A stretch of DNA of 46,611 bases. Origin: Paenibacillus elgii NBRC 100335 (GTDB taxonomy: Bacteria > Bacillota > Bacilli > Paenibacillales > NBRC-103111). Shown piece by piece: positions 15,558-23,489 of the stretch (its first letter is position 1; the number at the start of each line of letters is the position of its first letter). Under the pieces are notes generated by a model that was given only the letters and a program-made list of their open reading frames with translations, had not been told where the DNA came from and searched no databases. The position numbers were made by a program, and so were the translations under genes. The DNA lies in the NCBI RefSeq assembly GCF_004000865.1, contig NZ_BIMB01000056.1:1-46611 (forward strand), written 5' to 3'.

Positions 15558-16208
15558 ATGAACCGCAAACGAAACCGCAACATCGCGCTGGTCTTGATCG
15601 GCGCAGGGCTTTTCCTTCTGGCGGACAATCATCTCGGATTTTTCACCGTGCTTGCCCTCTTTTTGCTTTTGCTGGGAGTGTATAAGGTACGTTCGGGCGC
15701 CGAGCGCAAAGGCTACATCATGATGGTTCTCGGCCTGCTGCTGCTCGCAGGTGGCAATTTTACGCTGATCCTGGCCATTATCCTTATTTCGCTCGGCTTC
15801 TTCTACAATAAATCGCGTAAAATTCACCGCAGCGAGCAGCATTACCGCAAGCAAAGCGTGATCGACAGCATCCGATGGGGACGCGAGCCTTGGGTTCTGC
15901 GCAACATGTCGATCTGGAACGTGCTGGGGGAGCTGCAGATGGATTTGACCTACGCGATCCACGAGCAGAAGGAGACGACGATTATTTTGCAGGGGGTCAT
16001 CGCCGATATCGATCTGATCGTTCCAGAGGATGTGGGGCTTACCGTTACGGCTTCCGTCTTGTTCGGGCAAACGAGCATCGGGTATGACAAAGAGGCCGGC
16101 GTGCTGAACAAGATGGTATGGCAGTCACCCAATTACTGGACGGCGGACCGTCAGGTGAAGCTGGAAATTTCGTATATCGTAGCCGATATTGATATTAAAA
16201 TCGTTTGA
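15558..16208 (+). CDS. liaF: LiaF-like cell-wall antibiotic response protein
   Basis: A 216-residue protein. Four hydrophobic helices fill the N-terminal half (about 8-90); the C-terminal half is a soluble beta-rich domain (GELQMDLTYAIHEQKETTIILQGVIADIDLIVPEDVGLTVTA region, with further FGQTSIGY and VADIDIKIV). This is the LiaF arrangement. LiaF keeps the LiaS kinase off until the envelope is damaged by agents such as bacitracin or cationic peptides. GAAAGGGGG precedes the ATG. It is followed by liaS. Confidence 0.92.
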   Translation: MNRKRNRNIALVLIGAGLFLLADNHLGFFTVLALFLLLLGVYKVRSGAERKGYIMMVLGLLLLAGGNFTLILAIILISLGFFYNKSRKIHRSEQHYRKQSVIDSIRWGREPWVLRNMSIWNVLGELQMDLTYAIHEQKETTIILQGVIADIDLIVPEDVGLTVTASVLFGQTSIGYDKEAGVLNKMVWQSPNYWTADRQVKLEISYIVADIDIKIV

Positions 16209-16227
16209 TGCACGGAGGACGGCAGGA

Positions 16228-17304
16228 ATGGACGGACATGACAAGCGGTTAACCAACATGATATGGCGAAGCATGGCGGAGTCGATTGGGCTCAGCCTTG
16301 TTTTGTTTGCCGTGATCGTCTATTTCCTGCAGTCGAACGGCTACTTGAATGCTTTCGAAACGTGGCAGGAAGGCGTGCGCATGAGCCTGACGTTGATTGC
16401 GATCGTTGCAGCGGTCGGAGGCTCGTACGGCCTATGGTATAGCAGCCGGATGAAGCACCGGCTTGAGACGCTGCGCGAGGTGATGCTGTCGCTCGAGAAG
16501 GGCAACCTGAGTCGTTCGGTGCCGCCGCTCGGCGAGGATGAGATCGGCAGGCTCGGCGATCAATTGAATGCGATCACCAAAAAATGGGAAGATCAAGTAT
16601 CCTCGCTGCAGCGCTTGTCCAGCAATAATGCCCAACTGGCGCAAAAAGCGAAATATTCGGCCATCGTGGAAGAACGGCAGCGGCTGGCGAGGGAGCTGCA
16701 CGACGCCGTGAGCCAGCAGCTCTTCGCGATCTCGATGACGGCGACGGCCGTCGGCCGGACGTTGGACAAAGATTTCGAAAAGGCGCAGCGGCAAATTTTT
16801 CTCATTGAGGAAATGGCTTCGGTAGCACAGTCGGAGATGCGCGCTTTGCTGCTTCACCTGCGTCCCGTTCATTTGGAAGGGAAGCGTCTGGCCGAAGGCT
16901 TGATCGAGCTGGTGCAGGAGCTGTCTTCGAAGGTGCCGATGCAGATCGACTGCGAGCTGACCGAAGACATCAAGCTGCCGAGCGGGATTGAGGATCACCT
17001 GTTCCGCATCGTGCAGGAGGCGTTGTCCAATGCGCTCCGTCACTCCAAAGCGACAAAGCTGGAGGTGAAGCTGACCCAGCCGTCAAGCGATGCGGTGCGG
17101 TTGCTCATTCGGGATAACGGCATCGGCTTCGAGTTGGATATGAAAAAACAAGCTTCGTACGGGCTGCTGACGATGCGGGAGCGGGTGAACGAAATCGGAG
17201 GCTCGCTTAATTTGATCACAGCGCCGGGCAAAGGAACGCGCATTGAGATTCGCATTCCGATTATGGCGGAAGGAGGACTTGAGATTGGAAGAGACGACGA
17301 TTAA
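16228..17304 (+). CDS. liaS: LiaS-type sensor histidine kinase
   Basis: A 358-residue intramembrane-sensing kinase. Two membrane helices (about 20-37 and 51-70) enclose a very short external loop, typical of LiaS. A HAMP linker (about 70-125), a HisKA_3 dimerisation domain with His158 in RLARELHDAV, and an HATPase domain with N-box EALSNALRHS and GIGFE / GLLTMRERV follow. It should phosphorylate LiaR. ATG 16228 lies behind GGAGG; an in-frame ATG at 16189 falls inside liaF. Confidence 0.94.
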   Translation: MDGHDKRLTNMIWRSMAESIGLSLVLFAVIVYFLQSNGYLNAFETWQEGVRMSLTLIAIVAAVGGSYGLWYSSRMKHRLETLREVMLSLEKGNLSRSVPPLGEDEIGRLGDQLNAITKKWEDQVSSLQRLSSNNAQLAQKAKYSAIVEERQRLARELHDAVSQQLFAISMTATAVGRTLDKDFEKAQRQIFLIEEMASVAQSEMRALLLHLRPVHLEGKRLAEGLIELVQELSSKVPMQIDCELTEDIKLPSGIEDHLFRIVQEALSNALRHSKATKLEVKLTQPSSDAVRLLIRDNGIGFELDMKKQASYGLLTMRERVNEIGGSLNLITAPGKGTRIEIRIPIMAEGGLEIGRDDD

Positions 17305-17932
17305 AGTGCTGCTGGTCGACGATCATGAAATGGTTCGCATCGGTCTTGCCGCCGTGCTGAGCACGGAGGACGATATCGAGGTGGTCGGCGAAGCGAGCGG
17401 AGGACAGGAAGGCATCCGGCTGGCATTGGAATACAAGCCGGACGTCGTGCTGATGGATTTGGTCATGGAGGGGATGGACGGCATCGAGACGACACGTCGT
17501 CTGCTGCAGCAGCATCCGGAATGCAAGGTGATCGTGCTGACTAGCTTTATCGACGACGAAAAGATTTATCCGGTGATCGAAGCAGGAGCGTTCAGCTACT
17601 TGCTTAAAACGTCGCGTGCTGCCGAAATCGCCCAAGCGATCCGCTCGGCCGTCAAAGGCCAGTCGGTGTTGGAATCCCAAGTCGCTTCCAAGCTGATGAA
17701 TCGCTTCCGCGGGCCGAAGCAGGCTGCGCAGCCGCATGAAGAATTGACTGAGCGCGAGATGGAGGTGCTCCGGCTCATCGCCGCGGGCAAATCCAATCAG
17801 GATGTAGCCGACGAGCTGTTCATCGGGGTCAAAACGGTCAAGTTTCATGTCACCAACATTTTGGCTAAACTTGGAGTGGAGGACCGCACGCAGGCCGCCA
17901 TTTATGCTTACAAGAACGGTTTGGTCGAATAA
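17285..17932 (+). CDS. liaR: LiaR-type response regulator (NarL/LuxR class)
   Basis: A 215-residue regulator. The receiver domain (about 6-122) has the acidic pair in LLVDDHE, phosphorylation site Asp58 in VVLMDLVMEGMDG, and a conserved Lys in YLLKTSRA. A LuxR-type HTH (about 148-210) has LTEREMEVLRLIAAGKSNQDVADELF. The start is TTG 17285, with AGGAGG 8 bp upstream; the open frame extends further back inside liaS. It ends the seven-gene operon and probably activates it through the palindrome at 13056. Confidence 0.94.
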   Translation: MEETTIKVLLVDDHEMVRIGLAAVLSTEDDIEVVGEASGGQEGIRLALEYKPDVVLMDLVMEGMDGIETTRRLLQQHPECKVIVLTSFIDDEKIYPVIEAGAFSYLLKTSRAAEIAQAIRSAVKGQSVLESQVASKLMNRFRGPKQAAQPHEELTEREMEVLRLIAAGKSNQDVADELFIGVKTVKFHVTNILAKLGVEDRTQAAIYAYKNGLVE

Positions 17933-17944
17933 TATCAGGGTAAT

Positions 17945-17999
17945 AAGCTCTCAAGAGGTCCCGAGGATGTCGGGATTTCCTTCTTGGGAGCTTTTTTTG
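17945..17999 (+). terminator. terminator of the lia/psp operon
   Basis: AAGCTCTCAAGA and TTCTTGGGAGCTT form a strong hairpin with an internal GTCCCGA/TCGGGA pairing, followed by seven T. Confidence 0.92.
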
Positions 18000-18196
18000 C
18001 TTGCATGTCGTATTTTGTAGGCTTCCGCGATACTCAATTTTAAAGTTTTCTTAATAAATGTGAGTTTTGACACGTTTCCTTCGTCTATATAGGTGTAGAT
18101 GTTCAAGTCGAGGAATCCGTTCCGTTTGTCGGATCATAGGGATAGTAAAATATATACAACGGATCGTGGACATCAAGGAGAGGAGATGAGAGCCGG

Positions 18197-18478
18197 ATGA
18201 ACGGATTAGCCGTGAAAGACCGGAATGAAACCAGCATTCCAATAACGTTCGGGGAAAAAACGGAACTGTTGAAGCGGTACGAAGTGTATTGCTACCAGGT
18301 CGCTTTTTATTTATTGCAGCAGGAGGCGGGAGCGCGTCTCGCAGCCGAGGAAGCGCTGCTCGCCTTATACAAGCTGGATGGTTTCTTTGCTCTGCCGGAG
18401 CACGAGCGCAAGGAAAAAGTGAAGGCTGCCGCCGTCCGGCACGCATTGGCGGTGCGAAGCGGACGCCAGCCTTCTTGA
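18197..18478 (+). CDS. small protein resembling ECF sigma-factor region 2
   Basis: A 93-residue soluble protein. The segment ELLKRYEVYCYQVAFYLLQQEAG followed by AAEEALLALYK has the spacing and hydrophobic pattern of sigma region 2 helices in ECF factors, and ERKEKVKAAAVRHAL could stand for the next helix. The acidic residues are altered and region 4 is absent, so it cannot be a complete sigma factor. The ATG follows AAGGAGAGGAG. It may be a core-polymerase binder, a regulator, or a relic; resemblance by eye only. Confidence 0.6.
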   Translation: MNGLAVKDRNETSIPITFGEKTELLKRYEVYCYQVAFYLLQQEAGARLAAEEALLALYKLDGFFALPEHERKEKVKAAAVRHALAVRSGRQPS

Positions 18479-18495
18479 TGCACGAACGAAGATTC

Positions 18496-19191
18496 TTAAT
18501 AGCGAACATTCATAAGAATGCCCGTGAGCGGCGGAACAGGCCAATAGCTGTGCGGCCTTTTGCCCGGCAGTGCCGTATAGTGGCCAAACGCGCGGGCATC
18601 CGTATCGTGCCGCTCCAGCAGATCGGCTGGAGGGACGGCATGCAGGGCGGCAGCCGCCTGCGTCAAGCGCAATATCCAACCGTCGATACCCTGAAGTACG
18701 GCATTCGCATGCTTGTCCCCGCCGTCGAGCTGCGTCTGCAGCTTATGCTCGTCCAAGCTTAAGGTGCCGTCGGCCTGCGGGACCACGCCAAGCCGGTCAA
18801 GCTCTTCTTCGGCAGGGGCGCCGATCCCCAGCTTTCTCCATGCGGGCCGCAGAAGGACGCCGGCTTCGGACAATGCGCTCGCCAGTTCGTTGTAGCCTCC
18901 GACAAGCCCTTCCACCAGCCGGAGCGATGCGCCGTTGCTTTGCAGAGCGGCCCTGGCGTTATCCGCCGTTTCTTTCAAGGCGCCAGCCGCCGTGACGATG
19001 GTTCTGGCATCCCCTGCCGCCCGTTCAGCAAAGCGGTCGAACGCATAGGAGGGTTGTCCCGTTCCTTTCTGCGGTCGTCCGCGGTAACGTTTGCCTGCTA
19101 AGTCATCTTGTCTTCTGTGTCGGTCTTCCAAGGCAAACCACTGCTTATGAACTTGATACGAACGAATCACGCTCTGAATCGGCGCGATCAT
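18496..19191 (-). CDS. hypothetical protein with a FliD-like C-terminal motif
   Basis: A 231-residue protein, no signal peptide or membrane helix. Long helical stretches rich in Ala, Leu and Arg (about 55-110) are followed by LGVVPQADGTLSLDEHKL (about 138-155). This closely resembles the LGI...DGTLSLDEAKL segment near the end of flagellar cap protein FliD. No other flagellar genes are near. The ATG is well supported by GAGGTGATC 5 bp upstream. It may be a FliD-derived domain recruited elsewhere; function unknown. Confidence 0.7.
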   Translation of the reverse strand: MIAPIQSVIRSYQVHKQWFALEDRHRRQDDLAGKRYRGRPQKGTGQPSYAFDRFAERAAGDARTIVTAAGALKETADNARAALQSNGASLRLVEGLVGGYNELASALSEAGVLLRPAWRKLGIGAPAEEELDRLGVVPQADGTLSLDEHKLQTQLDGGDKHANAVLQGIDGWILRLTQAAAALHAVPPADLLERHDTDARAFGHYTALPGKRPHSYWPVPPLTGILMNVRY

Positions 19192-19270
19192 GCCCGATCA
19201 CCTCACTGTCAATGGAACATTTTTCTTTACATTATAGCGGAAGACATTCCGTCCGTAAACGGATACATGC

Positions 19271-19300
19271 TTGACAGGCTGCAAAAGGATGCAGTATGAT
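19271..19300 (+). promoter_or_regulatory. strong sigma-A promoter for the 29-residue membrane protein
   Basis: Consensus TTGACA (19271-19276) and TATGAT (19295-19300), 18 bp apart, 43 bp before the small ORF. Confidence 0.75.
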
Positions 19301-19342
19301 GATTTATCAATCAAAACCTGTCAAAGGAGCTCGCGTCAGCAC

Positions 19343-19432
19343 ATGAATTGGGTTCAATGGATTGTCATCGCCGCCGTTTTGCTTGTCAGCGTGCTGTTTA
19401 TGATGTTTGTCGGGAAAAAATACAAAAAGTAA
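19343..19432 (+). CDS. 29-residue single-span membrane protein
   Basis: MNWVQWIVIAAVLLVSVLFM is one membrane helix, ending in the basic tail GKKYKK, so the C terminus should be cytoplasmic. A consensus promoter lies upstream. AAAGGAG is present but 13 bp from the ATG, longer than ideal. Function unknown; no family was recognised. Confidence 0.65.
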   Translation: MNWVQWIVIAAVLLVSVLFMMFVGKKYKK

Positions 19433-19538
19433 CCGGCAAGCTTTTTTTCGCCTCGCATTCATTTCTTCTTAACGTTCCGCCACCGCCTGTCATACGATAA
19501 AGTACTTAAACTTTATGCGTAGAAAGGCGGTTTTAGCC

Positions 19539-19985
19539 ATGCTCCGCAAACGTATTCCCAGGCAGGACGACGGCATCATATACGGATTGGTGGAAAAGCT
19601 GCTTCTTCCCTTCGCGCTGCAGACGGTACCCGATCTTCGCGTAGGCCGTACGGATATTCTCAAACGGCTCAAATCTTGTGTCACTTACGTCGATACCTCG
19701 GCTGGACGTTTGCCGGTCGGATTTATTGCGCTGCGCGCGGAGCGGGATAAGCGCCTTTCTGTCGATATGCTGGCGGTGAATCCGAAGTTTCAGAGCCGCG
19801 GCATCGGCACGCGCTTGATGCGTCAGGCGGAGCGAACGGCGGGGACCCAGGGATGCCGCGAAGTGGTTCTATGGGTGGACGAAGCGAATACGCAAGCACA
19901 GACGTTCTATGTACGGAAAGGCTACGAAACGGTTCACTACGACGCCAGGCTTCGGTGCTATATGATGATGAAGCGGCTGGACTAG
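19539..19985 (+). CDS. GNAT family N-acetyltransferase
   Basis: A 148-residue single GNAT domain. Motif A is clear in DMLAVNPKFQSRGIGTRLMRQAER, with the acetyl-CoA loop QSRGIGT, and motif B in VDEANTQAQTFYVRKGYETV. Substrate unknown. ATG 19539 is chosen because AAAGGCGG lies 8 bp upstream; an in-frame ATG at 19515 precedes that site. Confidence 0.9.
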   Translation: MLRKRIPRQDDGIIYGLVEKLLLPFALQTVPDLRVGRTDILKRLKSCVTYVDTSAGRLPVGFIALRAERDKRLSVDMLAVNPKFQSRGIGTRLMRQAERTAGTQGCREVVLWVDEANTQAQTFYVRKGYETVHYDARLRCYMMMKRLD

Positions 19986-19998
19986 ACGCAGAAACTAC

Positions 19999-20045
19999 CA
20001 ACACCCAGGCTCTCCCGCCCGATGGCGGCGAAAGTCTGGGTGTTG
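19999..20045. terminator. hairpin between convergent genes
   Basis: CAACACCCAG (19999-20008) pairs perfectly with CTGGGTGTTG (20036-20045). T runs on either side are short, so it may act as a modest bidirectional terminator. Confidence 0.6.
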
Positions 20046-20079
20046 TTGCGCTGTGCAGGCGGGCCGTTGTTCGGTCGTG

Positions 20080-20445
20080 TTAGTCGGGCACGATCAACGC
20101 CCCAACATTGTCGATGTCCAATTCAAACGGGCTGCCAAACAGCTCGGAGTTCGGATAAGGTACGGGGAACGCTTCGTTTACGGCGGATGTTCTCGGCCTG
20201 TCGGATTTTTTCGTTTGGGAGCGGGCTTTTCCCAGACTTTTGCTGTTTGCTCCGCCTCGCCTGCTTTGGGTGGACGCGCTTGCACTCGATTGAATGCCCG
20301 CCGCCGTCTCGTTAAAATAGAGCTTTCCTTTGTCCAACCGGCTGAGCGTGCCGACAAGTTCGGTACCGTTCTTCAATATAATGAAAACCGGTTGGCCGAA
20401 ATACGGCCTGCATTGTTCTTCGTTAATCGGATGAATCGGTCTCAT
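20080..20445 (-). CDS. hypothetical protein with Sm-like N-terminal segment, probable sporulation gene
   Basis: A 121-residue protein in three parts. The N-terminal part (about 8-46, with GQPVFIILKNGTELVGTLSRLDKGKLYFNE) has the five-strand look of a small Sm-like barrel. A Ser/Lys/Arg-rich low-complexity middle (about 50-88) follows, then a conserved-looking tail (FELDIDNVGALIVPD). CGGAGGTGA lies 6 bp before the ATG. A sigma-K-like promoter is seen upstream, suggesting late mother-cell expression and perhaps a coat role. The fold is a guess from sequence pattern only. Confidence 0.7.
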   Translation of the reverse strand: MRPIHPINEEQCRPYFGQPVFIILKNGTELVGTLSRLDKGKLYFNETAAGIQSSASASTQSRRGGANSKSLGKARSQTKKSDRPRTSAVNEAFPVPYPNSELFGSPFELDIDNVGALIVPD

Positions 20446-20478
20446 GCGAAGTCACCTCCGAAATTGATTTCTACACTT

Positions 20479-20506
20479 TAGACTATGCGGCATTTGTGCC
20501 GGTTGT
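20479..20506 (-). promoter_or_regulatory. candidate sigma-K promoter of the 121-residue protein
   Basis: On the minus strand ACA (20506-20504) is followed after 16 bp by CATAGTCTA (20487-20479), fitting the sigma-K pattern ACm-N16-CATAnnnTA. An overlapping inverted repeat TACGGGA / TCCCGTA (20506-20525) lies just upstream. Confidence 0.5.
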
Positions 20507-20570
20507 ACGGGATAAATGTCCCGTATGCGCATGCCTATTTTTCATGAACGCGCTTGCATTTGACAGAGTA

Positions 20571-20599
20571 TTGAATCTCTCGGCAGTTTTCGATATGCT
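20571..20599 (+). promoter_or_regulatory. candidate zwf promoter
   Basis: TTGAAT (20571-20576) and TATGCT (20594-20599) with 17 bp between, about 80 bp before the zwf start. Confidence 0.6.
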
Positions 20600-20680
20600 A
20601 AAGGGGTAAAGGGAACGGACAGGAAACAACTGCCGTTCCTTATCTCCTATTCTCTATAGAAAGAACGAGGACCTGAAGCC

Positions 20681-22201
20681 ATGACGAGTGCCGTGTTTTT
20701 GATTTTCGGAGCGACCGGGGACTTGGCCCGGCGCAAGTTATTCCCGGCGTTTTACAGCCTGTACCGTGAGCGCAAGTTGGGCGACCGATTTGCGGTAATC
20801 GGCCTCGCGCGGCGTTCGCGCACGAACGACCAGTTCCGCGACGACGTCTACGAATCGATTCAAGAATTCGCACGCTACAACGTGACGAAGGACGAGCAAT
20901 GGGATGCGTTTGCCGAGCATTTTGAATACATGTCGCTGGACATTAATAACGTTGACGGCTTCCGGCAGCTCCGCGAGCTGACCGACCGGCTCGACGTCAA
21001 ATTCGACATCGGCGGTAACCGGTTATTTTACTTGGCCTTGGCGCCGGAGTTGTTCGGCAATGTGTCGCACAATCTCAAGGCGGGCGGACTGCTCGAAGGG
21101 GCAGGCTGGCACCGGCTTGTGATCGAGAAGCCGTTCGGCTACGACTTACCGTCCGCTGAGAAGCTGAACGCCGAAATCCGCCAGGTGTTCGAGGAGCAGG
21201 ACATCTACCGCATCGACCATTACCTCGGCAAGGAAATGGTGCAGAACATCAATGTCGTCCGGTTCGCGAACGCCTTTTTCGAGCCGCTGTGGAACAATAA
21301 GTACATCGCCAACATTCAAATCACACTGAGCGAAACCGTAGGCGTAGAAGAACGGGGCGGCTATTACGAGCATTCGGGCGCGTTGCGCGACATGGGACAA
21401 AACCATATGCTGCAGATGCTGGCCATTATGGCGATGGAGCCCCCGAGCCGAATGCATCCGGAGGATATCCGCGACGAGAAGGTGAAGGTGTTCCGCAGTC
21501 TGCGCGGCTTCCAGACGGCCGCGGAGGTGCGGGCCAATACGGTACGCGGGCAGTATGTCGCCGGTAATATCAAAGGCGAGCAGGTGCGCGGCTACCGTGA
21601 CGAAGACAAGGTCAATCCGGAGTCGACGACGGAGACGTATTTTGCCGCCCGCGTATTCGTGGACAATTTCCGCTGGGCCGGCGTTCCGTTCTACATCCGT
21701 ACGGGAAAACGATTGCCGGTGAAAACGACGGAAGTGGTCGTCGAGTTCAAGAACGTGCCGAACAACGTTTACTTGTCGCGCAAGCATAAGCTGGAGCCGA
21801 ACCTGCTTGTGTTCCGCGTCAATCCGCTGGAAGGCATTTATTTCAAAATGAACGCCAAGCAGCCGGGGTCGGAAGGAACGATCGTTCCGGTTGCGATGGA
21901 TTTCTGCCAGAGCTGCCAGATCGGGCTGAACACGCCGGAAGCGTACGAGCGGTTGCTCTACGACGCCGCCCGTGGGGATTCCACGTACTTCACCCGCTGG
22001 GACGAGGTCGCGCTGGCATGGAAATATGTCGACAAAATCGCCTCCGCCTGGGGCGAGCGTACGGACGATTTGCATCTGTACTCGGCAGGCACTTGGGGAC
22101 CGGAACAGGGACAGCAGCTCGTTGCCGAAGACGGCTTCCGCTGGTGGCCGGTGAACGGGCAGGATGAAGGCGAAGTCACTTGGGGACATACCCAAATGTA
22201 A
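20681..22201 (+). CDS. zwf: glucose-6-phosphate 1-dehydrogenase
   Basis: A 506-residue cytoplasmic enzyme that oxidises glucose 6-phosphate to 6-phosphogluconolactone with NADP, opening the oxidative pentose phosphate pathway. The nucleotide-binding start VFLIFGATGDLARRKLFPA and the active-site signature RIDHYLGKE are exact. VIEKPFGYDL and YIRTGKRLP are also conserved. Length is normal. The gene is alone, with its own promoter and terminator; gnd and pgl are not in the window. Confidence 0.98.
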   Translation: MTSAVFLIFGATGDLARRKLFPAFYSLYRERKLGDRFAVIGLARRSRTNDQFRDDVYESIQEFARYNVTKDEQWDAFAEHFEYMSLDINNVDGFRQLRELTDRLDVKFDIGGNRLFYLALAPELFGNVSHNLKAGGLLEGAGWHRLVIEKPFGYDLPSAEKLNAEIRQVFEEQDIYRIDHYLGKEMVQNINVVRFANAFFEPLWNNKYIANIQITLSETVGVEERGGYYEHSGALRDMGQNHMLQMLAIMAMEPPSRMHPEDIRDEKVKVFRSLRGFQTAAEVRANTVRGQYVAGNIKGEQVRGYRDEDKVNPESTTETYFAARVFVDNFRWAGVPFYIRTGKRLPVKTTEVVVEFKNVPNNVYLSRKHKLEPNLLVFRVNPLEGIYFKMNAKQPGSEGTIVPVAMDFCQSCQIGLNTPEAYERLLYDAARGDSTYFTRWDEVALAWKYVDKIASAWGERTDDLHLYSAGTWGPEQGQQLVAEDGFRWWPVNGQDEGEVTWGHTQM

Positions 22202-22223
22202 TCGCTAGTCGAAAGAAACCGAA

Positions 22224-22260
22224 AGAGCAGATCCGGTTGCGCCGGGTTCTGCTCTTTTTT
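22224..22260 (+). terminator. zwf terminator
   Basis: AGAGCAGATCCGG pairs with CCGGGTTCTGCTCT around TTGCG, followed by TTTTTT. Confidence 0.92.
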
Positions 22261-22347
22261 GCGTGCGCATGTTGCGTCTTTTTTTCACCTCTTGAAATAT
22301 GGTATGATGGAGTGTAAAGTGCCGGCTAACGCAAGGGGGATCTTTAC

Positions 22348-23415
22348 ATGTCCAGACGCGCTTTTATACGCTGGATGCTCGGACTTCTAGTCATGATCGG
22401 GGCGGCGCTCGCAGGACTAATCAAGCTGCTGCAGCAATCGGTCGACCGGCAGGCGGTCGGCGGGGCACAAGCGCCGGACGATGTCGTGCTGCCAAAGACG
22501 GAACGGGTGACGAATTCCGATCCGGCGGCGGGGACTCCGGGAGCGCCATTGTTCTCGTTCATGATTCTCAGCGATTTGCATGTGTCGCCTGATGATCCTA
22601 ATACGGTCCGGCATTTGAAGCAAGCGCTTGACGATATGAAGCAGTTCCAGTCGCCTGTCGAGGCGCTGGTTCTGACGGGCGACGTGACCGACTACGGGCG
22701 GGAGAGAGACTATAAAGAGCTGAAAAAAACGTTGTCCGCTTACAAGCTGCCTCCGGTTTACGCCAATATGGGCAACCACGATTATTATGACATTTGGATC
22801 GACCGGAAAGGGGCTTTCAATAAAGACACGATGCCCAACGGCAAAACGGACTGGCAATCGCGCGAGCGGTTCCAGAAGTTTTTCGGATTGTCGAAGCCTT
22901 ATCACGACGCTTGGGAGAAAGGATACCACTTGATCCTGCTGTCGCAGGAGGCTTATGTGCAGGAGAAGCCTGAGGTAGGCGAAGGGGCATGGTATTCCGA
23001 CGAACAATTGGATTGGCTGAAGGAACGGCTGGCTTCGCACAAGGACGGCAAGCCCGTCTTCATCATGACCCATCAGCCACTGCCGCCCGCCGGACAAGAC
23101 GGGGGATCGCACCAATTGATTCCGGCGAAAAAATTCCGCGCGCTCCTGAAGCCTTATAAAAACGTGTTCGTGTTCTGCGGGCACCGGCATCAGGATTTTC
23201 AAGGTACGGTGGAGCATTACGTCAAAGAAAGCTTTCACTATTTTCATAACTCCTCGGTCGGACGCGTGCTGAACCGCAGCTATCAAAACGCGGCCAAGGA
23301 GAAGGCGCAAGGATTGTATGTGCAGGTATATCAAGACAAAGTGACGCTGCGCGGCCGTGCGTTCGAATCGGGAACGTGGCTGAAGGAAGCCGACTGGACC
23401 GTCAAGCTGACTTGA
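22348..23415 (+). CDS. Tat-exported or membrane-anchored metallophosphoesterase
   Basis: A 355-residue calcineurin-like phosphoesterase. The N terminus MSRRAFIRWMLGLLVMIGAALAGL has a twin-arginine motif (SRRAFIR) before a hydrophobic segment, so a Tat-type signal or anchor is likely. Metal-binding motifs follow in order: DLH (76-78), GDVTD (111-115), GNHD (142-145), MTHQPL and GHRH. They define a dinuclear-metal phosphoesterase acting outside the membrane; the substrate is unknown. AAGGGGGA precedes the ATG. Confidence 0.9.
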   Translation: MSRRAFIRWMLGLLVMIGAALAGLIKLLQQSVDRQAVGGAQAPDDVVLPKTERVTNSDPAAGTPGAPLFSFMILSDLHVSPDDPNTVRHLKQALDDMKQFQSPVEALVLTGDVTDYGRERDYKELKKTLSAYKLPPVYANMGNHDYYDIWIDRKGAFNKDTMPNGKTDWQSRERFQKFFGLSKPYHDAWEKGYHLILLSQEAYVQEKPEVGEGAWYSDEQLDWLKERLASHKDGKPVFIMTHQPLPPAGQDGGSHQLIPAKKFRALLKPYKNVFVFCGHRHQDFQGTVEHYVKESFHYFHNSSVGRVLNRSYQNAAKEKAQGLYVQVYQDKVTLRGRAFESGTWLKEADWTVKLT

Positions 23416-23489
23416 ACGTACAGTGACTGGGGGCAGCTGCAGCTTCCGGAACGCATCACCGAATAAGATTGAGGAAGGAATTAACCGAT

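Noticed and set aside
18040..18180. ECF-type promoter around TTGACAC...CGTCTA before the sigma-like mini-protein
   Set aside because: The distance between the two elements is about half of what ECF promoters need.
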